DNA of 21,913 nucleotides from CAZVWH01 sp964631175 (GTDB lineage Bacteria; Planctomycetota; Phycisphaerae; Sedimentisphaerales; Anaerobacaceae): assembly GCA_964631175.1 (NCBI GenBank), contig CAZVWH010000044.1, positions 1 through 21,913 on the forward strand. The letters are read 5' to 3'. Below the pieces are notes generated by a model, which was given only the letters and a program-made list of their open reading frames with translations, did not search any database and had not been told where the DNA came from. Every line of letters begins with the position of its first letter. Positions within the stretch are counted from its first letter, which is position 1. This document shows positions 1 to 7,899 of this stretch, piece by piece. A program made the translations under genes and the position numbers.

Positions 1-15
1 TACCTGCCGCTTGGA

Positions 16-498
16 ATGATTAGACGGGTGTTGCCGACGAGCCTGTATCGACTTGCTCTTCGGCTTAAAGGGGTTGTGGCCAGAAAAGGTTGCTGTCTGT
101 CCAGAGTGCGATTTGCAGGCAAGGCAACTATTGAGCCTTATTGTCGCCTTATAGGAGACCCTATCGTAAGAATCGGCTCAAATGTTTATATAAACGCGTT
201 CTGCCACTTCTTGGGCGACATTGAAATTGGTGATAACACTATGATTGGACCGCAGTGTATAATCTGGGACCGGGATCATAGGATTTCGAGACATAAACTA
301 ATCCGTGAACAGACCTATGTTAAGACGCCGGTTTACATCGGGAGCGATGTCTGGATAGGAGCGAATGTGACAATTCTTAAAGGTGTTCGAATTGGGCAGG
401 GTGCCGTTATCGGTGGCGGTGCCGTGGTGACTCATGATATCCCCGCCTATACCGTCGCTGTGGGTAATCCTGCAAAAGTGTTAAAGCGCCGCGATTGA
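16..498 (+). CDS. Left-handed beta-helix (hexapeptide) acyltransferase, WbbJ/maltose O-acetyltransferase-like
   Basis: A 160-residue protein built of hexapeptide repeats, as in the acetyl-CoA-dependent O-acetyltransferases that decorate surface sugars. Visible features are the repeated [IV]G-x4 periodicity (IGSNVYI, IGDNTMIGP, IGSDVWIGANVTI, IGQGAVIGGGAVV), the loop DRDHRIS carrying the likely catalytic His, and the typical family ending VAVGNPAKVLKRRD. The basic N-terminus (residues 1-40) is normal for polysaccharide-cluster members. The reading frame is open to the left edge of the window and no clear ribosome-binding site precedes the ATG at 16, so the true start may lie outside; the length is nevertheless that of a complete family member. 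Acting on a nascent glycan or sugar nucleotide in the cytoplasm is inferred from the neighbouring polysaccharide genes. The acceptor cannot be told from sequence. Confidence 0.85.
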   Translation: MIRRVLPTSLYRLALRLKGVVARKGCCLSRVRFAGKATIEPYCRLIGDPIVRIGSNVYINAFCHFLGDIEIGDNTMIGPQCIIWDRDHRISRHKLIREQTYVKTPVYIGSDVWIGANVTILKGVRIGQGAVIGGGAVVTHDIPAYTVAVGNPAKVLKRRD

Positions 499-628
499 GC
501 TAATACTTGCTGGAAGAATGAGAGGTGTGCAAGTAATTAGTTGCGGAACGCTTTAAAGTAGCTTTTCTTGGTACCTATCTTATGCTAAATGCAGAATCCA
601 TAATAAAGAAAACATGAGAGAGACGAAC

Positions 629-1840
629 ATGTCGAAAATATTCGGCTTCAATAGAAGCGTTAATAACATTTTTGATAGTTCTATTACTAATCTTTATACA
701 TTCATAGAGAAAAGCAGATGGGAAGGATATGATCCATATGACGGACTAAATAGCAAATTTACTTCAATGATCAGCAAGGACAGCAAATGGCTAAGACTTT
801 TTATAATACACTTCAATAAAGATTTGCCGATAAACCTCAGAGGTATTTTAAGGATTAAGAAAGGAATTCACATTAAAGGCATAGCATTATTTACCTCCGC
901 ATTTTTGAAACTCTATAAATCGACAAACAATATAAAATTTTTGAAAAAAGCTCATTCTTGTTTGGATATTATAAAGACCAAAACTCTTAAGGGAATTTAT
1001 TCAAATCATTGCTGGGTTGGTGCTTACTTTAAATATCAATCTATAGGTGATATAACAACACCTAAAATACCAAGTATAATCTGTACAGTTAAATGTGCAT
1101 CAGCATTCTTAGAAGATTATGAGATGAGGGGAGCAGATGAGTCCTTAGAAATAGCCAGAAGTGCTGCAGATTTTGTGGTTGAGAATCTTTACGTTAATAG
1201 TGACGATAAGGTGTTCTTTAAGTATGGGCCGGAAGACGAGTTAGATTCGCACGTCTATAATGCTTCGACTCATGGTGTAGCATTATTGTGCAATATTAGT
1301 AAATATATCGAAGATAACAAAATCTTAGAAATTGCAAAAAAGGTTATGGACTATGTCATTTCAAAGCAAAAATCTAATGGAGCATGGTACTATAGTGAAA
1401 CTAACGGCAAAGAGAAGATGCAGATAGATTTCCATCAAGGCTTTATTTTGGATGATTTGTACGATTTAATAAAATATATGAAACCATCCGACGATAGATA
1501 CATGAAAGCACTTCTAAAAGGAGCAGAATTCTACAAAAACGAGCAATTTCTGCCAGATGGGCGGGCGAAATGGAGATGGCCGAGGGTTTATCCGATTGAT
1601 ATCCATAATCAGGCACAAGGAATAATAACATTCAGTAAACTCAGTGAAGTAAAACCTGAATATCTTGATTTTGCAAAAACAATTGCACGATGGACAATTG
1701 AGAACATGCAAGACGAAACCGGCTATTTTTACTATCAAAAATGGCCGTTTTTTACAAATAAAATTCCTTACATGAGATGGAGTCAGGCATGGATGATGCT
1801 TGCGTTGAGTAGCCTATTAGAAAAATGTGAGAATTCATAA
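629..1840 (+). CDS. VpsJ-like helical-barrel polysaccharide biosynthesis protein
   Basis: About 403 residues, rich in helices, with repeated aromatic/Gly-Trp turns (HCWVGAYFKYQSIGD, SNGAWYYSET, MRWSQAWMMLALSSL). These look like an (alpha/alpha)6 toroid such as the VpsJ-type proteins of exopolysaccharide clusters, which are related in fold to glycan-processing hydrolases, lyases and epimerases. I recognise the family by general pattern only; no catalytic residue can be assigned. The start at 629 is preferred over the in-frame ATG at 614 because GAGAG at 618-622 sits 6 bases before it. The 115 bases upstream contain no gene. It is noticeably more AT-rich than the epimerase gene that follows 24 bases downstream, as is the long deacetylase gene at 4349. 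A role in modifying or hydrolysing the polymer is inference. Confidence 0.6.
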   Translation: MSKIFGFNRSVNNIFDSSITNLYTFIEKSRWEGYDPYDGLNSKFTSMISKDSKWLRLFIIHFNKDLPINLRGILRIKKGIHIKGIALFTSAFLKLYKSTNNIKFLKKAHSCLDIIKTKTLKGIYSNHCWVGAYFKYQSIGDITTPKIPSIICTVKCASAFLEDYEMRGADESLEIARSAADFVVENLYVNSDDKVFFKYGPEDELDSHVYNASTHGVALLCNISKYIEDNKILEIAKKVMDYVISKQKSNGAWYYSETNGKEKMQIDFHQGFILDDLYDLIKYMKPSDDRYMKALLKGAEFYKNEQFLPDGRAKWRWPRVYPIDIHNQAQGIITFSKLSEVKPEYLDFAKTIARWTIENMQDETGYFYYQKWPFFTNKIPYMRWSQAWMMLALSSLLEKCENS

Positions 1841-1864
1841 TCCTTTATTGAAATTTTAAAAAAG

Positions 1865-2986
1865 ATGAAACTCATCAGCATTGTCGGAGCCAGACCTCAA
1901 ATAATAAAAGCTGCGGCTGTGAGTCGAGCGACTCTTGAGCATAATACAAAACGCTCTGGCGATGCTATCAGTGAAATTATTGTACACACCGGCCAGCACT
2001 ATGATGAGAATATGTCCGAGGTGTTTTTCGAGGAGCTTGATATTCCAGAGCCGGATTATAACCTTGGGGTTGGTAGCGCCTCTCACGGCCAGCAGACCGG
2101 TAAAATGCTTCAAAAAATCGAGGCTGTTCTTATTAAGGAAAGGCCTGATTGCTGTCTTGTTTACGGAGACACCAATTCCACACTCGCTGGTGCGCTGGCA
2201 GCCGTTAAGCTCCATATTCCTGTTGTACATGTTGAAGCTGGATTGCGTTCCTTCAATCGAAAAATGCCTGAAGAGATAAATCGTGTAGTGACGGATCATA
2301 TCTCGGAGCTATTATTTTGTCCGACACAAACGGCTGTTGATAATCTAAAAAAGGAGGGGATTTCGAGAGGTGTCCACAGGGTCGGCGACGTAATGTACGA
2401 TTGCATACTTTTTTATGCAAAAAGGGCAAAGCCTGTTGAGCAGAAAGTACTGGAGAGATTAGCAATTCAGTCGAAATCATATTATTTGACGACTGTGCAT
2501 CGTGCGGAAAATGCCGATGATAATGTTCGACTTACTAATATTTTTGAAGCACTTAACGAAATAGCAACTGCGGATTGTCCCGTGGTTCTGCCTCTTCATC
2601 CACGCACGGTTAAATGTGTCCAAAAACTTGGCTTTGATTTTTCCAATTGCGTTAGAGTCATACAGCCCGTATCCTACCTTGAAATGATAGCTCTTGAAAA
2701 TAATGCCCTGATGATACTTACAGATTCTGGTGGTGTCCAAAAAGAAGCTTACTGGCTTAACGTGCCGTGTATTACACTTCGTAATGAAACTGAATGGGTG
2801 GAGACGGTAGAATCAGGTTGGAATATTTTGGCCGGAGCGGACAAACAACGCATTATTGAGAGTGTCAGGTGTCGTCATAGACGGCAGGACGTAAGTCCAG
2901 AGTCAATATATGGCAATGGCAAAGCAGCGGAACGAATTTGCAACATACTGCACTGGTTACAAACTCAGGCAGAAAGTATTTTTTGA
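1865..2986 (+). CDS. wbpI: Non-hydrolysing UDP-GlcNAc-type 2-epimerase, WbpI/WecB family
   Basis: A 373-residue GT-B-fold epimerase. It inverts C2 of a UDP-2-acetamido sugar; in the WbpI branch this converts UDP-GlcNAc(3NAc)A to UDP-ManNAc(3NAc)A. Diagnostic motifs run in order: VGARPQIIKAAAVS at the N-terminus, HTGQHYDENMSEVFFEEL, YGDTNSTLAGALAA, HVEAGLRSFNRKMPEEINR, HRAENADD, VLPLHPRT and LTDSGGVQKEA followed by NETEWVETVESGW. The usual epimerase acidic and histidine residues are all present, so it should be active. The WbpI assignment over plain WecB rests on remembered similarity (PDYNLGVGSASHGQQTGKML) and on the WbpB/D/E-like genes 3 kb downstream; WecB (UDP-ManNAc formation) is the alternative. 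No good ribosome-binding site precedes the ATG. It ends 16 bases before the glycosyltransferase start. Confidence 0.9.
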   Translation: MKLISIVGARPQIIKAAAVSRATLEHNTKRSGDAISEIIVHTGQHYDENMSEVFFEELDIPEPDYNLGVGSASHGQQTGKMLQKIEAVLIKERPDCCLVYGDTNSTLAGALAAVKLHIPVVHVEAGLRSFNRKMPEEINRVVTDHISELLFCPTQTAVDNLKKEGISRGVHRVGDVMYDCILFYAKRAKPVEQKVLERLAIQSKSYYLTTVHRAENADDNVRLTNIFEALNEIATADCPVVLPLHPRTVKCVQKLGFDFSNCVRVIQPVSYLEMIALENNALMILTDSGGVQKEAYWLNVPCITLRNETEWVETVESGWNILAGADKQRIIESVRCRHRRQDVSPESIYGNGKAAERICNILHWLQTQAESIF

Positions 2987-3002
2987 GGAACAGAGCGCTT
3001 CG

Positions 3003-4175
3003 ATGAAAAAAATTTGCATGATAGCTTACGCGTATTACTCTCAGGATGCAAGAGTTCCAAAAGAAGCAGAAGCGCTTACGCAGCAGGGTATGAGAGTGGA
3101 CTGTTTCTGTCTAAGAGAAAGGGGACGCGCAAGGTTGGAGGTAGTAAATGGTGTGAACGTATACCACCTCCCGTTATCTAAATATCGTGGGTATAGTACT
3201 CTTAAATATACGTCAGCTTACATTCTGTTTTTCGTGCTGGTATTTTTTTCAGTAACCAAATTTTACTTCAAACGACGCTATGATGTAATACAATTTCACA
3301 CACTTCCGGACTTTATTATTTTTTCAGGTATAATTCCCAAGATTTGCGGTGCGAAGCTCCTCTTGGATATGCACGAGATTATGCCGGAATTTTACATGTC
3401 AAAGTTCCGTGTTGGAATGTCTCATCCCTTAATTAAGCTACTAAAGCTGCTTGAAAAAATAAGTATTCGCTTTGCTCATGCGGTAATTGTAATTAATGAG
3501 CCGATAAAGCGCCTATTACTTACAAGGTGCAAATCCAAGTTGAATTTTACCGTTGTTATGAATTGTGCCGATGACAGACTGTTCCGCTCCGGCTGTCTTC
3601 CGCACTCTATGGAGTCCAATAGCTTTAATCTAATGTACCATGGTACCCTCACCCCGCTTTATGGACTGGAATTAGCCGTTCAAGCGGTAGCGAGACTAAA
3701 GACTCGAATTCCTAACTTGAAGTTTCGCATCTTTGGGAACGAAGAAGAAGCCGGTGATTTGAAAAAATTAGCAGAGGAGCTTGATGTTTGTCGTAGTGTT
3801 ATTTTTATGGGGCGTGTGCCGAGAGAGGAAATCCCTCGATACCTCAGGCAAACCGATATAGGCGTCTTGCCTACAATTAGGGACGAATTTATTGATCTGT
3901 CTTTCTCGAATAAGTTAGCAGAGTACGTTTGCATGAAGAAGCCTGTGGTGGCTACGAGGTTAAAGTCCACCTTAGAATATTTTCCTGAGGATGCTATTTC
4001 TTATTTTGAGTCTCGAGATATGGATGATCTTACTTCGAGAATTTTTGAATTATACGCGAATCCCCAGAAACGACTATTACAGGCTGAGAAAGCTTACCAA
4101 CACTATCAGAAGATACAATGGTCAGTTATGAGAGAGCGGTATATCAAGCTAATAGATTCGCTCATGAACCAATAA
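3003..4175 (+). CDS. Glycosyltransferase family 4-type (GT-B fold)
   Basis: About 390 residues. It transfers a sugar from a nucleotide donor to a growing lipid-linked glycan at the cytoplasmic membrane face. The N-terminus MKKICMIAYAYYSQDARV is the typical first Rossmann strand of the acceptor domain; a hydrophobic stretch (YILFFVLVFFSVTKFYF) may contact the membrane; LLLDMHEIMPEFYMS follows. The donor half contains FRIFGNEEEAGDLKKLA, VIFMGRVPREEIPRYL and the nucleotide-sugar-binding segment DLSFSNKLAEYVCMKKPVVA. The frame extends upstream to an ATG at 2910 inside the epimerase gene, but the start at 3003 is preferred: it matches the family N-terminus and has GAGGA near 2985 overlapping the epimerase stop. 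The two genes are therefore almost certainly cotranscribed. Donor and acceptor are unknown. Confidence 0.88.
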   Translation: MKKICMIAYAYYSQDARVPKEAEALTQQGMRVDCFCLRERGRARLEVVNGVNVYHLPLSKYRGYSTLKYTSAYILFFVLVFFSVTKFYFKRRYDVIQFHTLPDFIIFSGIIPKICGAKLLLDMHEIMPEFYMSKFRVGMSHPLIKLLKLLEKISIRFAHAVIVINEPIKRLLLTRCKSKLNFTVVMNCADDRLFRSGCLPHSMESNSFNLMYHGTLTPLYGLELAVQAVARLKTRIPNLKFRIFGNEEEAGDLKKLAEELDVCRSVIFMGRVPREEIPRYLRQTDIGVLPTIRDEFIDLSFSNKLAEYVCMKKPVVATRLKSTLEYFPEDAISYFESRDMDDLTSRIFELYANPQKRLLQAEKAYQHYQKIQWSVMRERYIKLIDSLMNQ

Positions 4176-4267
4176 TTTTGGGTGGATAATCTGGATATTG
4201 TTAAAAAGCTTAAATAAGAATTTGACAGGGATGTGCCAAGTAAATCCATTGCTAAAATAACAGTTCC

Positions 4268-4290
4268 AATAACTGCTACAACCAGTTATT
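4268..4290. other. Perfect hairpin in the gap before the long deacetylase gene
   Basis: AATAACTG at 4268-4275 and CAGTTATT at 4283-4290 form a perfect 8-base-pair stem with a 7-base loop. No T-run follows, so it is not a standard terminator. A TTGACA at 4222-4227 lies upstream but has no convincing -10 box at the right distance. The 173-base gap (4176-4348) holds nothing else that I can see. Confidence 0.4.
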
Positions 4291-4348
4291 AGGGTTTCAA
4301 AAGAGGCTTACGACCAATAAAAGAATAGAATCACAGCTAATAATTGTT

Positions 4349-6133
4349 ATGCCATCGGAAGCTATTATATTTTGTTCAAAAGAGCCGGAAGGCAATGATA
4401 TAAATTTGGCCAAGCTCTTAGGCTTTTTTGGAGTAAAACATAGATTCATTTATTTAAGTATTGATACTTTAAGGCCTGGTCAATTAAGGCAGCACTTTAG
4501 AGATGACGACTCATGCGTATTATTAAATTGTAAGACCATCGCTAAATTATTTCGTAATAGAGATGATGAAACTTTAAGGAGTTTATTATTAGACAACATA
4601 TCCCACCTGCTGGTATATAATGTTTCTCCCAATAATTTGGAAATTGCAGCAGTTAATTATCTTACTGACGGGATCGTTGAATCATTGTCAACTTTTCAGA
4701 GCTGCAATTATCAGTATAAAGTTAACAAAAATTTTAGCAATATTTGCAAGCAATTTGCCGGGTTGACTTTTGGACCAATCAACAATGAAACTGATTATAA
4801 ATTTAGTATCAAAAGTGGTTCAGAAGGAGTTTTCAATCTTATATCTATCGATGAACATCCCTTTTTTGTGCAGATGAACATCAGAAAATGTACTCTTTTT
4901 CTTATAGCCAGCGACCACGTATTGGATGTTAACACGAAATCGTTCAGTGTAAGTAACACTCAGGCGTTTTTTTCTCAAATTGTACCGGAGATGATGTTCA
5001 TCAAGAATGTTTTTAAAGGTGGATGCTGGCACACTAATATGAATTATGCAAGTTTAATTATAGACGACCCCTTGCTTAAAAAAAAATATGGTTTCCTCGA
5101 CTACCGTAAGCTGCTTCGTGAGATGAATGAGCATAATTTCTCTACTTCTGTTGCGTTCATCCCTTGGAATTTTAAAAGGACGAGCAAGAAAGTTGCGGGT
5201 GTTTTTAAAGAAAGGCCGGATAGGTTTTCGATTTGTATTCATGGTTGCGACCATACCGGTAATGAGTTTGGTGTAACAAATATCGAGGAGTTGAATAGCA
5301 AAGTTAAATTAGCCACCAGAAGAATGATTGGTCATGAAAATATCAACGGCTTGAAATTTGATAAGGTTATGATATTTCCACAAGGTAGATTTTCTACCAC
5401 TGCGATGCAGGTATTAAAAAACAATAATTATTTGGCTGCTGTGAATACTGACGCTATTGCTGTTAACAAATCAGAAGGCCCGGAAATATCTTGTTTCTTC
5501 GAACCTGCCATAACGATATATGAGAGTTTCCCCTTATTCCTTAGAAGATACCCCGGGAATTTTTTGGATTTCGTTTTTGATCTGTTTATAGGGAAACCTG
5601 TCTTTATTGTAACGCATCATAATAATTTTAGAGAGGGATATCACAATATAACTGACCTTGTTGATAAAATAAATTCAGTATCAAAGAATATTCAGTGGAC
5701 TGGGATTGGTACCATAATAAAAAAAACTTATTTAGAAAGAGAGTATGTGGATGGAACAATCCATTGTAAGATATATAGCAGCACAGTATTCATAAAAAAC
5801 CAATATGAGCTTTCTAAGACATATATAATTGCTAAAGATGAAATGAGCAACACTACGATAAAACATTTACTTGTCAACGGGAAAAAGTCATCATATAAAA
5901 GTCAAAACGAAAGAATTATTTTAATTCAAGAAATTAGACCTGGTGAAACTGTCCAGATAGAAATAGTCTACGAGGATAACATCCCATGTTTAGAGATAAA
6001 TCGAGATATTAGACAGAATATGAGGGTTTGGATGAGACGACATGCATCCGAATTTAGAGATAATATTATTAGTAAAAATGATTTTTTACTAAGTTTAGCA
6101 TATAAGTTTAAAAAACAATTTTTTTCGAAATAA
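4349..6133 (+). CDS. Long divergent polysaccharide-deacetylase-fold protein with extra N- and C-terminal domains
   Basis: A 594-residue protein. Its centre (about residues 230-450) looks like a NodB/carbohydrate-esterase-4-type barrel: LIIDDP with D239/D240 in the place of the catalytic/metal Asp pair, IHGCDHTG with H298 and H302 as the metal histidines, IFPQGRFS in place of the R-x-P-x-G loop, and THHNNF as the last motif. The first 220 residues are a separate alpha/beta region that I do not recognise. Residues from about 450 on look beta-rich (TYIIAKDEMSNTTIKHLLVNG is the style) and end in a basic tail containing RRHASEFRDN. Length is about twice that of a plain deacetylase. No ribosome-binding site is evident before the ATG. 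The gene is AT-rich compared with the wbp-like genes. Deacetylation of an N-acetylated glycan is the likely role, from the fold only. Confidence 0.65.
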   Translation: MPSEAIIFCSKEPEGNDINLAKLLGFFGVKHRFIYLSIDTLRPGQLRQHFRDDDSCVLLNCKTIAKLFRNRDDETLRSLLLDNISHLLVYNVSPNNLEIAAVNYLTDGIVESLSTFQSCNYQYKVNKNFSNICKQFAGLTFGPINNETDYKFSIKSGSEGVFNLISIDEHPFFVQMNIRKCTLFLIASDHVLDVNTKSFSVSNTQAFFSQIVPEMMFIKNVFKGGCWHTNMNYASLIIDDPLLKKKYGFLDYRKLLREMNEHNFSTSVAFIPWNFKRTSKKVAGVFKERPDRFSICIHGCDHTGNEFGVTNIEELNSKVKLATRRMIGHENINGLKFDKVMIFPQGRFSTTAMQVLKNNNYLAAVNTDAIAVNKSEGPEISCFFEPAITIYESFPLFLRRYPGNFLDFVFDLFIGKPVFIVTHHNNFREGYHNITDLVDKINSVSKNIQWTGIGTIIKKTYLEREYVDGTIHCKIYSSTVFIKNQYELSKTYIIAKDEMSNTTIKHLLVNGKKSSYKSQNERIILIQEIRPGETVQIEIVYEDNIPCLEINRDIRQNMRVWMRRHASEFRDNIISKNDFLLSLAYKFKKQFFSK

Positions 6134-6177
6134 TAATGTATGTGTGCTCTTGATAATTTGGTGGGTTAATAGAAAAC

Positions 6178-7206
6178 ATGAGTAAAGATATTCTAAATAT
6201 TGTTGTTGTTGGTGCCGGCTATTGGGGCAGGAATCTTATTCGCAATTTTGCCACCGTTAAAGGCTCTAATTTGAAATACGTTTGCGACTTAAATGAGAAG
6301 CTGCTGGCAATGGAAAAGAAGAAATTTCCTTTCATCGAGACCTCAATCAACCTGGATGAGGTTTTAGATGATAGTGAAGTTGACGCAGTTGTAATTGCTA
6401 CGGATGTTCCTACGCACTTTGAAATTGCAAAAAAGGCCTTGGAAGCTAACAAGCACACTTATATTGAAAAGCCGATGACCTCAACAGCCGGTCAGGCCAA
6501 GCTTCTGGTTGAGCTTGCCAAAGGAAAAGGCTTGAAATTAATGGTAGGTCATTTGCTTGAGTATCACCCTGCGATAAATTATCTTAAGGACATGATAGAT
6601 AGAGGTCAGCTCGGTCAGCCTTATTATGTATATACACAAAGAGTTAATTTGGGTATTGTTCGTCAAGATGAGAACGCATGGTGGTCGTTGGCACCACATG
6701 ATATTTCCATCATTTGTTATCTACTTGGTTCCGAGCCTATATCGGTGTCGGCTCACGGGCAGTGTTATTTACAGAAAGGTATCGAGGATGTCGTTTTCGC
6801 CACCATTAAATTTGAGGACGGCAAAATGGCGAATGTACACTGTAGCTGGCTTGATCCGCATAAAATCAGGAAGGTGACAGTTGTCGGCTCTGACAAAATG
6901 ATGACATTTGATGATATGGAAACCACTGAGAAAATCCGAATGTATGATAAAGGTGCAGCAATAAAGCATGATATAACGACATCATACGCGGATATAATAT
7001 CATTGCGTTTTGGCGATATAGTGATTCCGAAAGTGCCCTCTGGAGAGCCACTTGCAATGGAATGCGCGCATTTTATAGACTCTGTTTTTAATGGTACACC
7101 AATACGCAGTGATGGTATTGAGGGCTTGCGAGTTGTCCGGGTCTTGGAAGCTGGGCAAAAATCATTAAAGAGCAATGGTGAGGCAATGAATCCAGAGGAT
7201 TTTTAA
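6178..7206 (+). CDS. wbpB: Gfo/Idh/MocA oxidoreductase, WbpB/WlbA-like UDP-GlcNAcA 3-dehydrogenase
   Basis: A 342-residue NAD-dependent dehydrogenase. In the WbpB/WlbA branch it oxidises C3 of UDP-GlcNAcA to the 3-keto sugar, which the partner aminotransferase then aminates. The N-terminal Rossmann motif VVGAGYWGRN is at residues 10-19; the nicotinamide-domain EKP is at 97-99; GHLLEYHPA is at 124-132; and APHDIS at 172-177 carries the catalytic His-Asp position of the superfamily. Length fits the family. The stop codon overlaps the start of the WbpD-like acetyltransferase by one base (TAATG at 7204-7208), strong evidence for translational coupling. The WbpB role is drawn from this gene order plus the sequence; other sugar-nucleotide 3-dehydrogenases of the same superfamily cannot be excluded. 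Confidence 0.88.
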   Translation: MSKDILNIVVVGAGYWGRNLIRNFATVKGSNLKYVCDLNEKLLAMEKKKFPFIETSINLDEVLDDSEVDAVVIATDVPTHFEIAKKALEANKHTYIEKPMTSTAGQAKLLVELAKGKGLKLMVGHLLEYHPAINYLKDMIDRGQLGQPYYVYTQRVNLGIVRQDENAWWSLAPHDISIICYLLGSEPISVSAHGQCYLQKGIEDVVFATIKFEDGKMANVHCSWLDPHKIRKVTVVGSDKMMTFDDMETTEKIRMYDKGAAIKHDITTSYADIISLRFGDIVIPKVPSGEPLAMECAHFIDSVFNGTPIRSDGIEGLRVVRVLEAGQKSLKSNGEAMNPEDF

Positions 7207-7883
7207 TGAGCCATGAGAAAAATTATTTTGTGCATGAATCGGCCTATGTTGACGAGCCTTGTGGAATCGGCAAAGGCACAAAAATCTGGCATTTTTCGCA
7301 CGTAATGAAAAATGCTAAGATAGGAGAAAATTGCATTTTGGGTCAGAATGTAAATGTCGCCAGTGGGGTAGTCATCGGCAACAACGTTAAGATTCAGAAC
7401 AACGTTTCGATTTATACCGGTGCGATTATTGAGGATGATGTTTTTCTTGGGCCGAGTTGTGTCTTGACAAATATTCCAAATCCACGGTCACAGATTGTAC
7501 GTCACAATCTGTATGAAAAAACAATCTTTCGTCGTGGAGCAACTATCGGTGCGAATGCAACGATTGTCTGCGGCATCGAGCTTGGCAGGTATTCATTTGT
7601 TTCAGCCGGTGCTGTCGTTACTAAGAGTGTTCCAGACTATGCACTGGTGATGGGTGTGCCGGCAAGGCAAAATGGTTGGATAAGCCGACACGGCATTCCA
7701 TTGCCAAAACCGGATGCCGACGGCGTCATGGTTTGTCCGGAGAGCGGATTTAGGTATAAAGAAATTAGGCCTGGTGTTCTCAAGTGTATCGATGTGGATG
7801 AGAACGCTCCACTACCCCCAGAGAAGGCAGCAGGTAAACTGTCATATTACGAGCTTAAGAAAAATAAGGAATCATTGCGATAG
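7206..7883 (+). CDS. wbpD: WbpD-like sugar-nucleotide N-acetyltransferase (left-handed beta-helix)
   Basis: A 225-residue hexapeptide-repeat acyltransferase. The family acetylates the new C3 amine of UDP-GlcNAc3NA using acetyl-CoA. The opening KGTKIWHFSHVMKNAKIGENC, followed by LGQNVNVASGVVIGNNVKIQ, NNVSIYTGA and DDVFLGPSCVLTNIPNPRS, is characteristic of WbpD/WlbB-type enzymes, as are GATIGANATIVCGI, YALVMGVPARQNGWIS and the C-terminal extension with VCPESGFRYKE. That extension, ending in a charged helix, is a little longer than in the shorter homologues I recall. It starts one base inside the stop codon of the dehydrogenase gene and ends 16 bases before the aminotransferase, so the three are one translational unit. 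The specific sugar is inferred from the operon. Confidence 0.9.
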   Translation: MSHEKNYFVHESAYVDEPCGIGKGTKIWHFSHVMKNAKIGENCILGQNVNVASGVVIGNNVKIQNNVSIYTGAIIEDDVFLGPSCVLTNIPNPRSQIVRHNLYEKTIFRRGATIGANATIVCGIELGRYSFVSAGAVVTKSVPDYALVMGVPARQNGWISRHGIPLPKPDADGVMVCPESGFRYKEIRPGVLKCIDVDENAPLPPEKAAGKLSYYELKKNKESLR

Positions 7884-7899
7884 TACCAGGAGACTATAG

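Noticed and set aside
4222..4258. TTGACA box upstream of the long deacetylase gene as a promoter
   Set aside because: No -10-like hexamer lies at 16-18 bases; the nearest AT-rich candidates are at 13 and 25 bases.
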